The notes under the pieces: model-generated
Database searches by the model: none
What the model saw: the letters and a program-made list of their open reading frames with translations, nothing else
Told to the model about the DNA's origin: nothing
Translations under genes and position numbers: made by a program
Part shown: one piece after another, positions 12,752-24,730 of the stretch
How positions within the stretch are numbered: position 1 is the first letter of the stretch
Layout of the letters: each line of letters begins with the position of its first letter
NCBI RefSeq assembly: GCF_019399895.1
Contig: NC_091864.1
Span: 12,130,001 to 12,194,000, forward strand
DNA from: Cardiocondyla obscurior
Lineage: Eukaryota; Arthropoda; Insecta; Hymenoptera; Formicidae
DNA: 64,000 nucleotides
Direction of reading: 5' to 3'

Positions 12752-14696
12752 CTATTCTACCAATTTCGAGAATTCAACACTCTGTTCATCATAACGCCTT
12801 CTACCTTTCTTTGGGCATCTTGCTATGATAGCAGCAATTGCAATGCATGTTGTAATGAAAGAAACGGCCGCTGAGCCAAGAGTCAGAATCAATTTCGTCG
12901 CATTAGTCTTTTCAATATTGGTATTTTCAGTATCGGGATGTACTAGAATCTTGGAACGATATCGCTTGGCAGATAATGAATTATTTACCGCTGAAAAAGA
13001 ACACAAGCAAATTTAGACGAATACATTTATATAATAATAGGAAATTATAGATCTTGATTTTTCTAAAACGCGTAATGTTTAATGTCGTACCTTGTAAAAA
13101 TCTATACACTTTTTTATTATTCAACTCCACCACATATATCTCGGAACCGTCTTCTGTCACGGTTAAACTATGTGGTTGATCCATACTTTTGTTGGGCTCA
13201 AACGTAGATAGTATCTTCTTGGAATAAATGTCGAGCACAAAGCCTCTCACGGGTGCCGGATTATTTACAAACGGATCAGGTCCATTAATGAGATACAATT
13301 TTTCTTGAGCATAGGCGACACTGTAGATTTTTGAACCAATCGCAGGGTGACTGTATTCTTTGTGAAATGTACCATTGTTGGCAAAGAAGCATAATATCCT
13401 GCCGTTTTCTCTATCGGCGAGATAAATATAGTTTAATTCGTTCGCAAGTGCTAAAGCATGAGCGACGAGAAACGTGTAGGGTGAAGGCTGTGAATAGACA
13501 GGTCCTAAAAGAATAAAAAGCTTAGTTTAACATTTACTTATACATCGCTCGTAGTTATTGCTATCAGTTTTATCATTACTTCTGTCAGTGCTCCAACGTC
13601 GCCCCCAATGCAGAATTTGTTCACCATTCTTATTATACTTAATTATCCTAGAATTGCAATAGCCGTCACTGACAAAAAAGTCTCCATTACTATGTACAGC
13701 AATATCAGTCGGTTTACAAAATCTCCCTTTGTCGTTACCGGGAACAAAAGCCTCGCCTAAGATTATAGATGGCTTCAGTATGTTAGTTTTGGACGCATCA
13801 AAACGATCAATATTTGTCTCTGAGCTAGCCTGTATGCGTTTTAACTCTGCCAAATGCTTTTCTATGTCTTGAGCATCAAACTTGAATACCTGATGCATTG
13901 CCACATCAGTAATCCAATAATTTCCAGACTGATCGATAGTCAAACCATGTGGCAAGTAAAACATATTCTTCCCCCATTCTGATATCACTCTTCCATTTTT
14001 ATCTAAAAGGATTATTGTGTTCTGCATTATTGGCCCTTTATTTGAATTAAACTTGTTCTCATTGTCAAAACTATCTTGTCCCCATACACGATCACCTCTA
14101 TGAAATATGGCAATATTGCCATTTGGATCTATAGAAACTGCTGATGCTTGAGTAAGTTTTAGTTGGGCACCCCATTGTGCATCCCAAGTTACAGCTGGAA
14201 ATAAATATAAAAAATATAGAAAAATATTAATCATAGATATTTAGAAATAATCTATCAATACTTGCTTTTATTCACAGTATCTGTAATTACTGGCTGCTCT
14301 TTGACTACTTGGCTGTCAGTTTTTATATACAACCCCTCATTTGTATTTTGTTGGTTATTCGGTTGGATTAAAGACCCTCGATCTCTGTTATCAATATCTG
14401 AATATTCTCTGTCATCGTCGGAATATTCGTTCGGGCTGAATTTAGTGTCAGGTAAATGCTGTAAGACAAAAGAAATTTTCACTTTTTTACACAGTACGCG
14501 ATACAGCGATATATATGTTTGGCATTTGTAAACGAGTATGTAATTAACTTCTCAAATAGTTAATAGTTTTTTTTTTATTTCACAAAATATTTGTAATTAC
14601 CTGAATACTTAAAATATCTCCCAGTGCTGCTGTAGAATGTACTAAAATATGAAGCAGAATCAAAACGTAACAGATGTCATATCGAAGGGTCGTCAT
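12752..14696 (-). CDS. PAL: Peptidyl-alpha-hydroxyglycine alpha-amidating lyase, membrane-anchored
   Basis: This zinc lyase cleaves peptidyl-alpha-hydroxyglycine to the amidated peptide and glyoxylate, the last step in neuropeptide amidation in the secretory pathway. Exons in coding order: 14601-14696, 14266-14458, 13538-14194, 13091-13504, 12752-12990. All phases agree, giving 532 aa. Residues 1-24 form a signal peptide. Exon 2 is an acidic linker. The six-bladed propeller follows with IFHRGDRVW, FYLPHGLTID (His178), SDGYCNSRI, LADRENGRI and MDQPHSL, matching the lyase half of vertebrate PAM. A transmembrane helix lies at about 487-509, followed by a short basic tail. The monooxygenase half is absent, as in insects where the two activities are separate genes. 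The second intron needs a GC donor. A PAM-like alternative tail exon lies downstream at 11525-11733. An AATAAA on this strand is at 12588-12593. Confidence 0.93.
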
Positions 14697-15903
14697 TTCG
14701 TAAAATCATTCATTCGTATCTCCAATCTATCCCATTAATATCTGAAGCACTAGCGGCGTCTCGATCTTTGATACCGTATAATATCAAGGAGTATTTTGTA
14801 CTTTTGAGAAAGATCAAAGAGATATTTGAACGAGTCGTGAAAATTTTTATAACAAATAATTCACGTTTACGTCACACTTCGACTACGTATGATAAAATAC
14901 TAGCTCGCCGCGTGTAGCTGTCGCGTCTGTTAGTGTACTCAGAATAACATGCCATGTACTTGAAATCGCCCGGTACACTCGTTTGTCATATGTATTATTG
15001 TGGGGCAACAGTTAGCACGATTAGCAGGTAGGTTGGCGTGTCAGGAAAACGCACATTTCCAACAAGTGTCGCTAGACATGACGCCATGATATTTTGGAAT
15101 ACTTTACCGACGTTTTCTCATCGTGAGCTCTTATCATTGATCGAGAAATATGTTTTTCAAATAAAAAAAAATTTTTATAAACTTTTTTACTGTATTCTTT
15201 TATTACATTTTATCCACGTAAATTTTATTTTTGATATGATGCGAAAAAATCGTGCTAATAAAATTTTTTTATATTAATTATTATATCGAATCAGAAAACT
15301 ATAAATTAACGTTTAAAATAGAAAAAAATATTAAAACTAATGACGCAGAAAAAAAAGCGTAAAATATCTCGCGATTATTCTCGATTAATAAGAACACAGT
15401 ATTAATCTGATATTTATGTAACAACTTAAAGAATAAAATCTTGTAAAATTAATTATTATTTTTATTCAGGGGATTCTAAATTAACGTTTAAATAAGAAAA
15501 AGGATAAAAAGAATTAATAAATAACAAGAAAAACAAGCGAAAAATGTCACTGTACTAAGTAATATTTAATAAATTATTATACTTCTATCCACACATATAG
15601 AAAAAGAATTATTATAATAACACATTTTTGATATTTAAATTTATTTTATCATACATTTCTAGAAACTATAAATAACTAAAAATTGCAAAATTGCATTATT
15701 TCAAATACCATCTTGAAATTTTTTTAACTACATTGAATCCAGTACATTTCTGTATAATTACAGAATAACATTAATTTAGAACAGATATGCATTATAATTT
15801 ACAAAAACATAACATAAATGATTGTTTTTTAATCAAATACAAAAAAACTTATTAATGCACATAAGAAATATATTATTAATATACATATAAGAAAATGTAT
15901 TAG
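14697..15903. other. Intergenic region between the lyase start and the DTWD1 3' end
   Basis: It should hold the lyase promoter and 5' UTR (near 14700-15000) and the DTWD1 3' UTR (below 15904). It is very AT-rich, and the open frame near 15038 has no recognisable product. No repeat family or RNA gene was seen. Confidence 0.5.
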
Positions 15904-17092
15904 TTATTTGACTGGCCTTTTATAAGCTAGTAATCTGTTATGATTATACATAGAATGAATTTTTTCATACATATACTTAAAAAAGTATAAAAGATTATCA
16001 TATTGTCCATTGTATTTCTGCATTATTTCTTCGTTATTAGTTACACAGTAATCAAACCATTTATCAGTATTTGATTCCATCAAATCACCAAAATTATTAT
16101 ACTCTTCTTCTATTCCAAGAGCATATGTGTGTAATTCCACTAGAAATTGATGAATTGCTTCAATTGTTGCTAAATACCATCTTGGGCTCTTTTTTTGATG
16201 ACGCCAAAATTGAGAAATTCTGGACCTCAATATCACACAGCGTAGTTCTATATTAATCACATAGAAATAGTAAGTTCAACAAAAGTACAAAAGTCTTTGA
16301 TTATAACTATAAAAAAAAAGGGAAAGAAAAAACTCCTTTCTTATATACCTCTCAATCTTTGATCTTTGTATATTGATTTGGTTTGTTGCCATGTACTATC
16401 AATAAAAATGGCTCTTTTTATGGGAAATATAGTTTCAGGAATTTCTGGTGAAATGTCACAGCTTCTTTCTTCTCTCTTGAAAAGATCCTCAACAGTTATA
16501 TTCTTTGCACTATCTTTATTAGGAAAAACTAAAACAGTCTAAAAAATACATTGTGTTAAAAATTAAAATCTTAAGAATTGTAGAGTCTGAATAAATGTTT
16601 TCTTACTTCCTCTTTATTTAATATCTCTGGAAAATCCGGATATGTATAGATTTTTACATCCATTGGTGCAAGTACCGCAGCATGAGCAGCTGTGCTCTTG
16701 CCATCTATCTCACGAGGATGTTTAATGATATCAATTTTAATTGGCAGCTGAAAAAAGGTAACACAAAATTGTAACAAAACGAATAATAATACAAGTACAC
16801 GTTTTAAATTAACTTTAGGCGCCTAGTTATGTGAAAATTTAATCGTGTACATAATGATTATTACCTTAACTCGTGGAAAATGCAAGCACGTGACGACGGG
16901 ATGGTAACATGTATAACAAAAGAATTTCCGCGATTTGTGACAGAAGTCGCACTTCCCTCGCTTTTGGATCAAGCTTAATGCACGAGTATCTTTAATTCTT
17001 AAACGTGCGAAAGGGTTTCTGTCAATTATCATCTGTTTGTCCTCCACCTCAGACAATCTGTCAGTCGAGCTTTCGACAGCGCAATTTGCCAT
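15904..17092 (-). CDS. DTWD1: DTW domain-containing protein 1 (tRNA-uridine aminocarboxypropyltransferase)
   Basis: Transfers the 3-amino-3-carboxypropyl group of SAM to a tRNA uridine, giving acp3U. Four exons in coding order: 16865-17092, 16607-16747, 16349-16538, 15904-16247. Junction phases agree, giving 300 aa against 304 in the human protein. Residues 48-62 hold two CxxC pairs (CDFC and CYTC), a probable zinc ribbon. FIDSTW (DSTW at about 170-173) is the diagnostic DxTW motif of the SPOUT-like fold. SPRWYLATIEAIH near 207-219 is the conserved C-terminal block. The start is the first ATG and gives the expected length. It lies 1.46 kb from AdipoR in a head-to-head arrangement. Confidence 0.94.
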
Positions 17093-18553
17093 ACCTTCGA
17101 TTTGTAATCGAAATAACGTATTTGTTTATAACTGGATACGCATACAAAACTGATGGTATCGGAACAGCTAATATATATGATATGGCGAATCCTTAACAAT
17201 TCAACAGTAAAGTGCTTCATGTATAGCAGGCTTTAGTATACAGAGCCGTGAGTGAATTCATGTATTCATGCCGAAGCCTTCTACGAAGAACCAATATAAA
17301 AAAAAGTTTTTACATTAAAGACTTGTTCCCTTTTTTAAAGATATATAAATTCCATTGATCTTTGAAAGTAACTCTTTGTTCTTGGGTCTCGATCCTTTTT
17401 CTTTTATTCGTGCTTAACTTGTGTCTGGAAAGTTTTTATTCTTAAACTGACTCCACACTAAGCTTATCTTTCTCCAATACAGATAACGTCGAAGACATGT
17501 TTTCTAAGCTAGTGCCGAGAGTTCACGAACAAAAAACAAATTCCGAAATCAATACCGAATAGTAATAAAAGGATAAACGGATGTTTGGTTAAATTCTAAT
17601 CGTCGAGTCACGATCTTCGTTCCCCATCGCTCGTTTTGATACGGGCCTTTAGTCTTTAGACGTGGGCTGCTCGGGCTGGACGTGTCAGCCCGTTCACGGC
17701 GAGCGAAACGTGCGAGTTTTTCGACCAGTACTCTGACGAGAAGCCTAAAACACTTTGGAGCATGCCTACACAAATGTGAAACACTCGGAAGTATTGTCGT
17801 ACGACTGGTATGTTACTGAAGGATCCAAATACACTCGCATTGACACGTCCCGTATCGGCTTTGTCGTTCACCATGCATTAAATTTCACGCCTGTTGCGCG
17901 CTTTCGCGACGCTACATTTTTTCTGCTTTTTCTTTTTTTTTTTTTTTTTTTTTTTTTTTCTTAGTCTCGTTTAAAAAGCGAAGTCGTGATTTTGGCTCAC
18001 ACGACCCGAGACGTACGATTGTCCCAGAGAAAAGAAAGAATAGAAACGATGAGCTATATAGAAAGAAAAAAAAATATATATAACCTGTAATTCTGGCAAG
18101 GTTAAAGTCCAAAGTCGGTAAACTTCTCTACGTTCTGATGTACGCGTTCATCGTGTCTTATGTAATAAGACATTCGCGAAATATTACGCATGCTTTCGTA
18201 ATAAAAATTCTTATTCGCACAGCAGTGCGTTTTTTGGCAGACGAGGAACTTGACGCGAACTTGTCGTTCTCTTTTCCAGCGACCCTTTCATTCGGTGGCT
18301 GATTTGGTTGATTTCAGTTTCACGTTTCTCGAATCCGATAACTTGTTTACTCGCTCTTTTTTTTTGACAAATCACACTTTTTGTATTTATTTCTGAATGT
18401 GCACTTTTGCTAAATTTATATTTTAAAATTATAATAAAAGAATATGTCTTGTAACTGAAAAAATTCTTGCTTAAAGTTCTACAAGAACTTCGTGGCACTT
18501 GTATTGTTATTTTTTGTCTTCCAGATTTGCAGTTAATTATTTTAGTGTGAACC
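17093..18553. other. Shared upstream region of DTWD1 and AdipoR
   Basis: The two genes diverge from this 1.46-kb interval, so it should contain both promoters and 5' UTRs. A T-run of about 29 sits near 17931-17959. A good acceptor (gtcttccag) ending at 18524 suggests that AdipoR has an upstream non-coding exon here. No coding exon is supported. Confidence 0.5.
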
Positions 18554-20344
18554 ATGTCACAATACGAAGATGTCATTCTGGAAGCCAAAGAAACGGATGA
18601 AAGATTACCAATGGAATTGGCAGGAATAAGGCATCGTATTCCATGGAGTGAACGTGTATTGCTAAATAGTGAAATTCCTGGTTTGCATGAAGTTAAAGAA
18701 TTGTTAGAGGATGATGACGCAAGTTGCCTGGGAGAGGAGGAGGATGGAGTTGGTTGTCCATTGCCCTCAACACCAGAAGATGATCATCTCTTGGATTGTG
18801 AAGTATGTGTATCATTTTTTTACTTTAAAAAAATATACAAGAAATAACAATTACACTATTATACATTTATTAATTATATTACAGATGACAGAAGTGTTGA
18901 AAGCAGGAGTGCTCAGTGATGAAATTGATTTAGGTGCATTAGCTCATAATGCAGCAGAACAAGCAGAAGAATTTGTTCGAAAGGTAACAAAGCAGTGAAA
19001 AGAATCTTCACTTCTAGATAATATCAGAAAGCTAGTAACCAAAATTAATAAATATGTTGTAATTTGATATTGATTAGCAAGTTACAAATTTAAGCTGAAC
19101 AAGTTAATTTGTAGGTATGGGAAGCATCGTGGAAACAATGTCACTTCAGAAATTTACCAAGATGGTTGCAAGATAACGATTTCTTACACGCTGGTCACAG
19201 ACCACCATTACCCTCATTTTATGCATGCTTTAAGAGCATATTTCGAATTCACACAGAAACTGGAAATATCTGGACACATTTATTAGGTATATTATTTTTT
19301 ATTGCAGTTGTTAAGTAACATTAAATATATCAATGTGCACTTTCTAAAAAAAAAATCGACATATACCACATTTTTTTAAGTATACCTTGTAAGTTTTGGT
19401 TACCGATTTTGCTCATAAAGATATTTTATTCTTTACAGGCTGCGTTGCCTTTATTGGTATAGCTATATTTTTTCTAACACAACCTCCTATAGAAATTCAA
19501 TTGGAGGAAAAATTGGTGTTTGGTACCTTCTTTGCTGGTGCTATAATTTGCCTAGGAATGTCATTTGCCTTTCATACAGTTCATTGCCACAGTGAATGTG
19601 TGGGAAAGTTATTTTCAAAGTTAGATTACTGTGGCATAGCAATGCTTATTATGGGTAGCTTTGTACCATGGCTTTATTATGGATTTTATTGCGACTATCA
19701 ACCTAAGTTAATTTATCTGTCTGTGGTGGTTGCCCTTGGTATAACCAGTATTGTAGTATCGTTGTGGGAGCGATTTGGAGAACCAAATTATCGTCCGCTC
19801 AGAGCTGGAGTTTTTATGGGCTTTGGACTTAGTGGAGTAAGTTATTCTTTTTAATTTAAAATTAATATTTTTTACAAAATTCTACATGTCTTATTTAATA
19901 TTTTAACTTGGTTTAATAATATTTTAATAAGATTTTAAATTAATAAAATATCGATGTACATTTAGGTGATACCAGCTGTACATTATGCTGTTGCCGAAGG
20001 CTGGTTTAAAGCGATTAGCCAAGCTTCCCTCGGCTGGTTAATACTAATGGGATGTTTGTACATATTAGGCGCGTTATTTTATGCTTTAAGGGTACCTGAA
20101 CGTTTTTTCCCCGGAAAATTCGACATTTGGGTAAGCGACATTGAAATATTAATTTATAACCATTCGATGTCGGATTATTTTCACACGATATAATTTTAAT
20201 ATTTTATAGTTTCAGAGTCATCAAATCTTCCATGTATTAGTAATCGCAGCTGCTTTTGTTCATTACCATGGCATTACAGAAATGGCAATGCACAGAATGA
20301 CAATAGGCGACTGCACAAATCCATCACAAGTGTTAGCTTTTTAA
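18554..20344 (+). CDS. AdipoR: Adiponectin receptor homologue (PAQR family)
   Basis: A seven-transmembrane PAQR protein with the N-terminus inside the cell; family members have zinc-dependent ceramidase activity and regulate lipid and glucose metabolism. Six coding exons: 18554-18802, 18885-18983, 19115-19286, 19439-19836, 19966-20130, 20210-20344. All phases agree, giving 405 aa. An acidic N-terminal region is followed by ETGNIWTHLLG at the start of the membrane domain. The zinc ligands are visible: SFAFHTVHCH (His219), and HQIFH (His365 and His369) in the last exon. GKFDIWFQSHQIFH is nearly identical to the vertebrate receptors. An AATAAA lies 54 bases after the stop (20398-20403). The ATG at 18554 is the first in frame after a probable 5' UTR splice acceptor. 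Confidence 0.96.
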
Positions 20345-20397
20345 ATCTGCGGGCATATACTTTCATCTTGTTGATAACTTTCATATTTCATTAATCT

Positions 20398-20403
20398 AAT
20401 AAA
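20398..20403 (+). terminator. Polyadenylation signal for AdipoR
   Basis: AATAAA begins 54 bases after the AdipoR stop codon. Other AT-rich hexamers further downstream could serve longer 3' UTRs. Confidence 0.5.
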
Positions 20404-21431
20404 AAAGACTACAAAAATTCCTAAATCTTACGCCAGCATATTTGTGCTGTTGAAAGATATGATAAAATAAGATGGATACATTTAATTTTGAATTTATTTT
20501 AGAATATATTTTAGAGAATATGTTGCTGGTTTATTTAATTAAATTATTATATTTTTATTAATTTTAAAAGTAAAAGTTTCTTTTTGAAAATGTTTGTATA
20601 TTAACAAGCTGTTTAATATTTGTTGATTTTATTCCCATTCTTTTTGAAATGAATGTAATTTGGATATATATTGACATGTGATTGATATACTTCTTTACAG
20701 ATGATCGAATTTATACATCGATAAAATCTTATATACAGGAAATTTCAATAATATGCATAATTACAGTGAAATACAGTATTTAAGATGGAGAGATTTTTTA
20801 AAGTTTCTTCTTAATACTAAATGCGAAAGTGTGCATATCATTGTAAAAGATAACCTTTATTGGAATTTAGATATTATATACAGGAAATAGAATTCCGACA
20901 GAAGTATACAATATAGGTTTAAATGGCCACGTATTACTTATTCTCAAATTAAAAAAATTTATCTTAGAAATCATATGAATATTATGTAATATTACATTAT
21001 ATTATATTTTTCTGTATAATTTTTTCTTTATTGAACATATTTATGTTTTATTATAGCTATAAAAGTATAAAAATACTTTAATTATAATTTAATTATTGTT
21101 GAAAAATGTTAATATTAGATCGTTTTTTTTTTATTATAATAATTATGAAAGCATTAGTTGTATCTATTGGGGATTAAAATCATTTTTTTAATATTGGGGA
21201 TTAAAAAAAATTGGTTTTATAAATTTATATACTTAATATAAATTGAATATATAACTATGCGAGAGTCGAAATACAGACAATAGGCAACGAAAACGAAACG
21301 CATATGTGACTAAGATTTAGGAAATAATTATTACAATGAGCAATTTTGTAGCATAAGTACTATGAAACCTGTAATATATTTTGAACAAAATTATTGTTAA
21401 AATAATATGAAAATTTGTTTAATATATGCGT

Positions 21432-21484
21432 ATTATATATATGTATATACATATATACATATATATGTATATATGTATATATGT
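21432..21484. repeat. TA-rich (tatatatg/tatatac) microsatellite
   Basis: About 50 bases of alternating tatata, tgtata and catata units, partly self-complementary. Confidence 0.8.
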
Positions 21485-21898
21485 AATGTGTGATGTACCA
21501 ATTTAATTTTTTTACTGCATTTCTTATTTTCCAATTTGTATACCATATTCGAAGTTCTTAATATATAGAATTCTAATAATATCTATATATATTAGATGCA
21601 TCAAATAAATTTTATATATAAAAAAACTCTGAAAGAAAGAAAGAAAAATAATGTTTAATCTTCGAATTAAACATGAGTGACTTATACCTCAAGATTTAAT
21701 TATATCAAAATGTCATTTTACTGCTAATCCTAATGAATCTTGATCCTTAATGTATAACTTATTCCTTTTTAAATTGTCGAATCCGAATACTTTGATATAC
21801 ATTGTGCAATACTAAATAGAAATTTTTGTGTTTATTGTTTTCGTTATTTCTATCTTAATTAAGATTTTAGTTTTCAACTTTAACTAGCCACGTTAGTC

Positions 21899-22009
21899 GC
21901 TCCTAGGATTGACAAAAAACACATCGGTCAAAAACCGAAGCATAAAATCATTTTGGACTTTGACCAACGCTATCTGTCACTACTCAACATTGATTAGTCA
22001 ATCCTAAGA
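21899..22009. mobile_element. Possible small MITE: nested inverted repeats
   Basis: The outer pair, CTCCTAGGATTGAC (21899-21912) and GTCAATCCTAAGAG (21996-22009), matches at 13 of 14 positions. An inner pair, CGGTCAAA (21924-21931) and TTTGACCA (21958-21965), lies within it. It looks like a foldback element but only one copy was noticed in the window. Confidence 0.4.
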
Positions 22010-22973
22010 GCATCCGCATTTCGGGCTTTAATTATGGTATTATACATATACGTAGATAAGCGCTTATAAGAGTAAAAATAGTATTTCCAAAATTATAACT
22101 ATTATTTATATTCTTATTGCGTTATAATAATATAATATGTAACGAAAAATGTAACGTGAAGTGTCGTTTTAGAGAAAGAAGTTTCCAAGGAAGAACTCGT
22201 TCGAGTCTCCCTCCTCTTTCAACAGGGTTCTCGTGCAGTAACCATGGGTGCTCGAAAGAGAGGGGAGAGGGGTAAAACGGGGTAATTGCCCCTCTGGAAT
22301 TGAAAAATTGCGATGTTAAAACCTAGAAGACTCCAATTCCTTTTCGTAGATTCATTAATCAATACGCGATTTCATAAATATGATATTGATTTAGAGATAA
22401 AAATTTAAGTTATTTTTTTACAAATTTTTTTATATTTAGAAAATCCTTGAAGTTTTGTCCCCGCTCTTTCTGATTTTTGTTCTGCGAGCGCCCATGGCAG
22501 TAACCCTTCCGCATATATCTCGTCCACCCGGTTTACTTGACGGGGACGTCGCGGGAAGGAACGGAGGGAATGACATAAAACTGAAGTCGATATCGAGACG
22601 TTGCGCACTCTACGACGAACAGATTGAAGAAAGAGAGAACGTGCCGCATTTTTTTTTCCTTTCGCGCGTTCTCACTCCGCTGTGCACCACCGTCCCACGC
22701 GCGACACAACGTGATTGGCGCGAACACCCCAGCTGAAGTCGACCACAGGTCCACTGGAGCCATCACTAACCACGTTCAGTCCACGCCACGAGATAGAGAT
22801 TGTTGGATGCACAGAAAGTCAGAGAGTGCCGCACAGTGATCTATCGTCCCGGTACCAGTCGCAGACTAATCTATATCTTCCGACGCGCTCACCATTCGGG
22901 GAGTAACTCAGAAAATTCGAAAGATACTCTCAATAATTATTCGACATTACGATATCGCAAGAGATCAGCGACT

Positions 22974-24697
22974 ATGTGCGTCCGTACGTTGGTCGGTAAC
23001 GAGACAGGCGAGCCGATCGCTCCGGTTGCGGACACGAAGCAGTACGGCAAAGCGTCTCGCATCAAGGAAAAGTACATGAAGCTCTACGAAGAGATGCTGG
23101 AGAAGGATGAGCTCCAACGTCGCCGGGTACAGGCGGAGGACGCGCTCTTCTTGCCAGATTTGGCCGACGACGTCCTGGTCGCCAGTACCAACCACTACAG
23201 CGTGATACTGAAGAAGCTGTCCGCGTACTACGAGGTCGTACGCCGTACCAAAATGTTCAAGTAAGTACGTGACTTTCTCTCCCGTTGTGACTTTTGGCAC
23301 AAAGGTCTGATCTGTGGAAACGGTAAGACGATCATTTGTTACGAAGACGACCGGATCCCCCTTAGCTCTTGTCTCATTTGTTGCGCTTTGCTTTCTTCTA
23401 CCGCAGGTTCCGCGACGACAAGCCTGGGGTTTTACGGAGTCAGTCAGGCGGCATATGAATTTTGGAGTTCGCGCGACGTTCTCGTGCTCTTCTCCTTGAG
23501 ATTCTCCCGTGAATACGCGCTGCACGCTTGCAGACGTACTTTCGCACGGTGAGATTATTTGCGCCTGTTGATTTTACAGACGGGAGAGACTTGTGTACTT
23601 GTATCATTCGCACGATCTTTGAAATCTACGTCGACACCTATGTGCCATCTGCCACCAGATCTAGCTGTTTCGGGCTCTCTCACAGTAAAAGCGTTGTTAT
23701 CACGTATAATCTTACATGTAAATTGCAAAACTCGGTGCTTAATTCATCGTGTTTTCGCACATGCAGCATTCCTACGGATTCAAATATCGACAGTTTTCTT
23801 TGTGTCTCCGTTACGTTGTCTGTTACTTGAGACGCGTATCGCTATCAACGAACCCGGATAATGAATGTATAATAACGAATGTATAACGTGATACATAAAA
23901 ATAATCTCTACGCATTTTCTTAGGCGTATATGCTCTCCGCGGAGTTAGCTTTCGTCTCAATGTTTTGTGACAAGTCATATAATCTAATCTCGTACGTAAT
24001 CGAAAAATATACCTTATTTGCTAAATCTGTTGGATAATCGACGTCTGTCCCGCAGATAGTGTGGACGATTAGTCGTGTTTGAAAATTTTGATGACAAAAA
24101 GTTTAACTCGAAGAGTATCCCCGATTTGGAGTATAATTAGAACGCAAGTCTTCTGAATTTCTGAACGTAGCTTAGAATTGTGATCATTATGAGTATATAT
24201 GTTCTACATTCGTTTTTAGAAACCGAAGCTATACAAATTTTATTTATTTCTAATTACAAGTTATATCAAAATAGATCGCATTGATGCACCGAAAACCATC
24301 ATTAATTGCCGGTGCAATGCGTATTCTAGACGATTTTTAATGTATATTGAATTTTAAGTGATTTTTATCAATTACTTGGATAATGTATTTAATTCAAGTC
24401 TAATAACGTGCAATTCACTTCTGTTGAAAAATCTAGTTTTTTTCTTTTTTTTCATAAATTTGTTGCACGCGTATGGCACACGTATGACGCACGTTATCAC
24501 ATGAATACCTTTTTCTTATTTGCACTTATCTTCTTTTACGTCGGCACTCATCTCATGACTATTTCCGAATTGTTACGACAGCTCGAAAGAGCTCAACAAA
24601 TAACAGTTTCCTTATCTAATTAGATTAAATGTATTTTTTTTAAAGTCAAAGTAATTACGACGTACCACAGTAACAATTATTATAATTTTAATTTTGG

Positions 24698-24730
<33 letters not shown>

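Larger units (their letters stand above)
20404..22973. other. Intergenic region and 5' UTR before the TMEM205-like gene
   Basis: Very AT-rich to about 22.1 kb, with a TA-rich microsatellite (21432-21484) and a nested inverted repeat (21899-22009). Composition becomes GC-richer from about 22.2 kb, consistent with a promoter and 5' UTR for the gene starting at 22974. The open frames around 22455-22906 shift frame and overlap antisense frames; none is supported. Confidence 0.5.

Noticed and set aside
22800..22973. Upstream extension of the first TMEM205-like exon
   Set aside because: The frame is open but has no ATG before 22974, so it is taken as 5' UTR.
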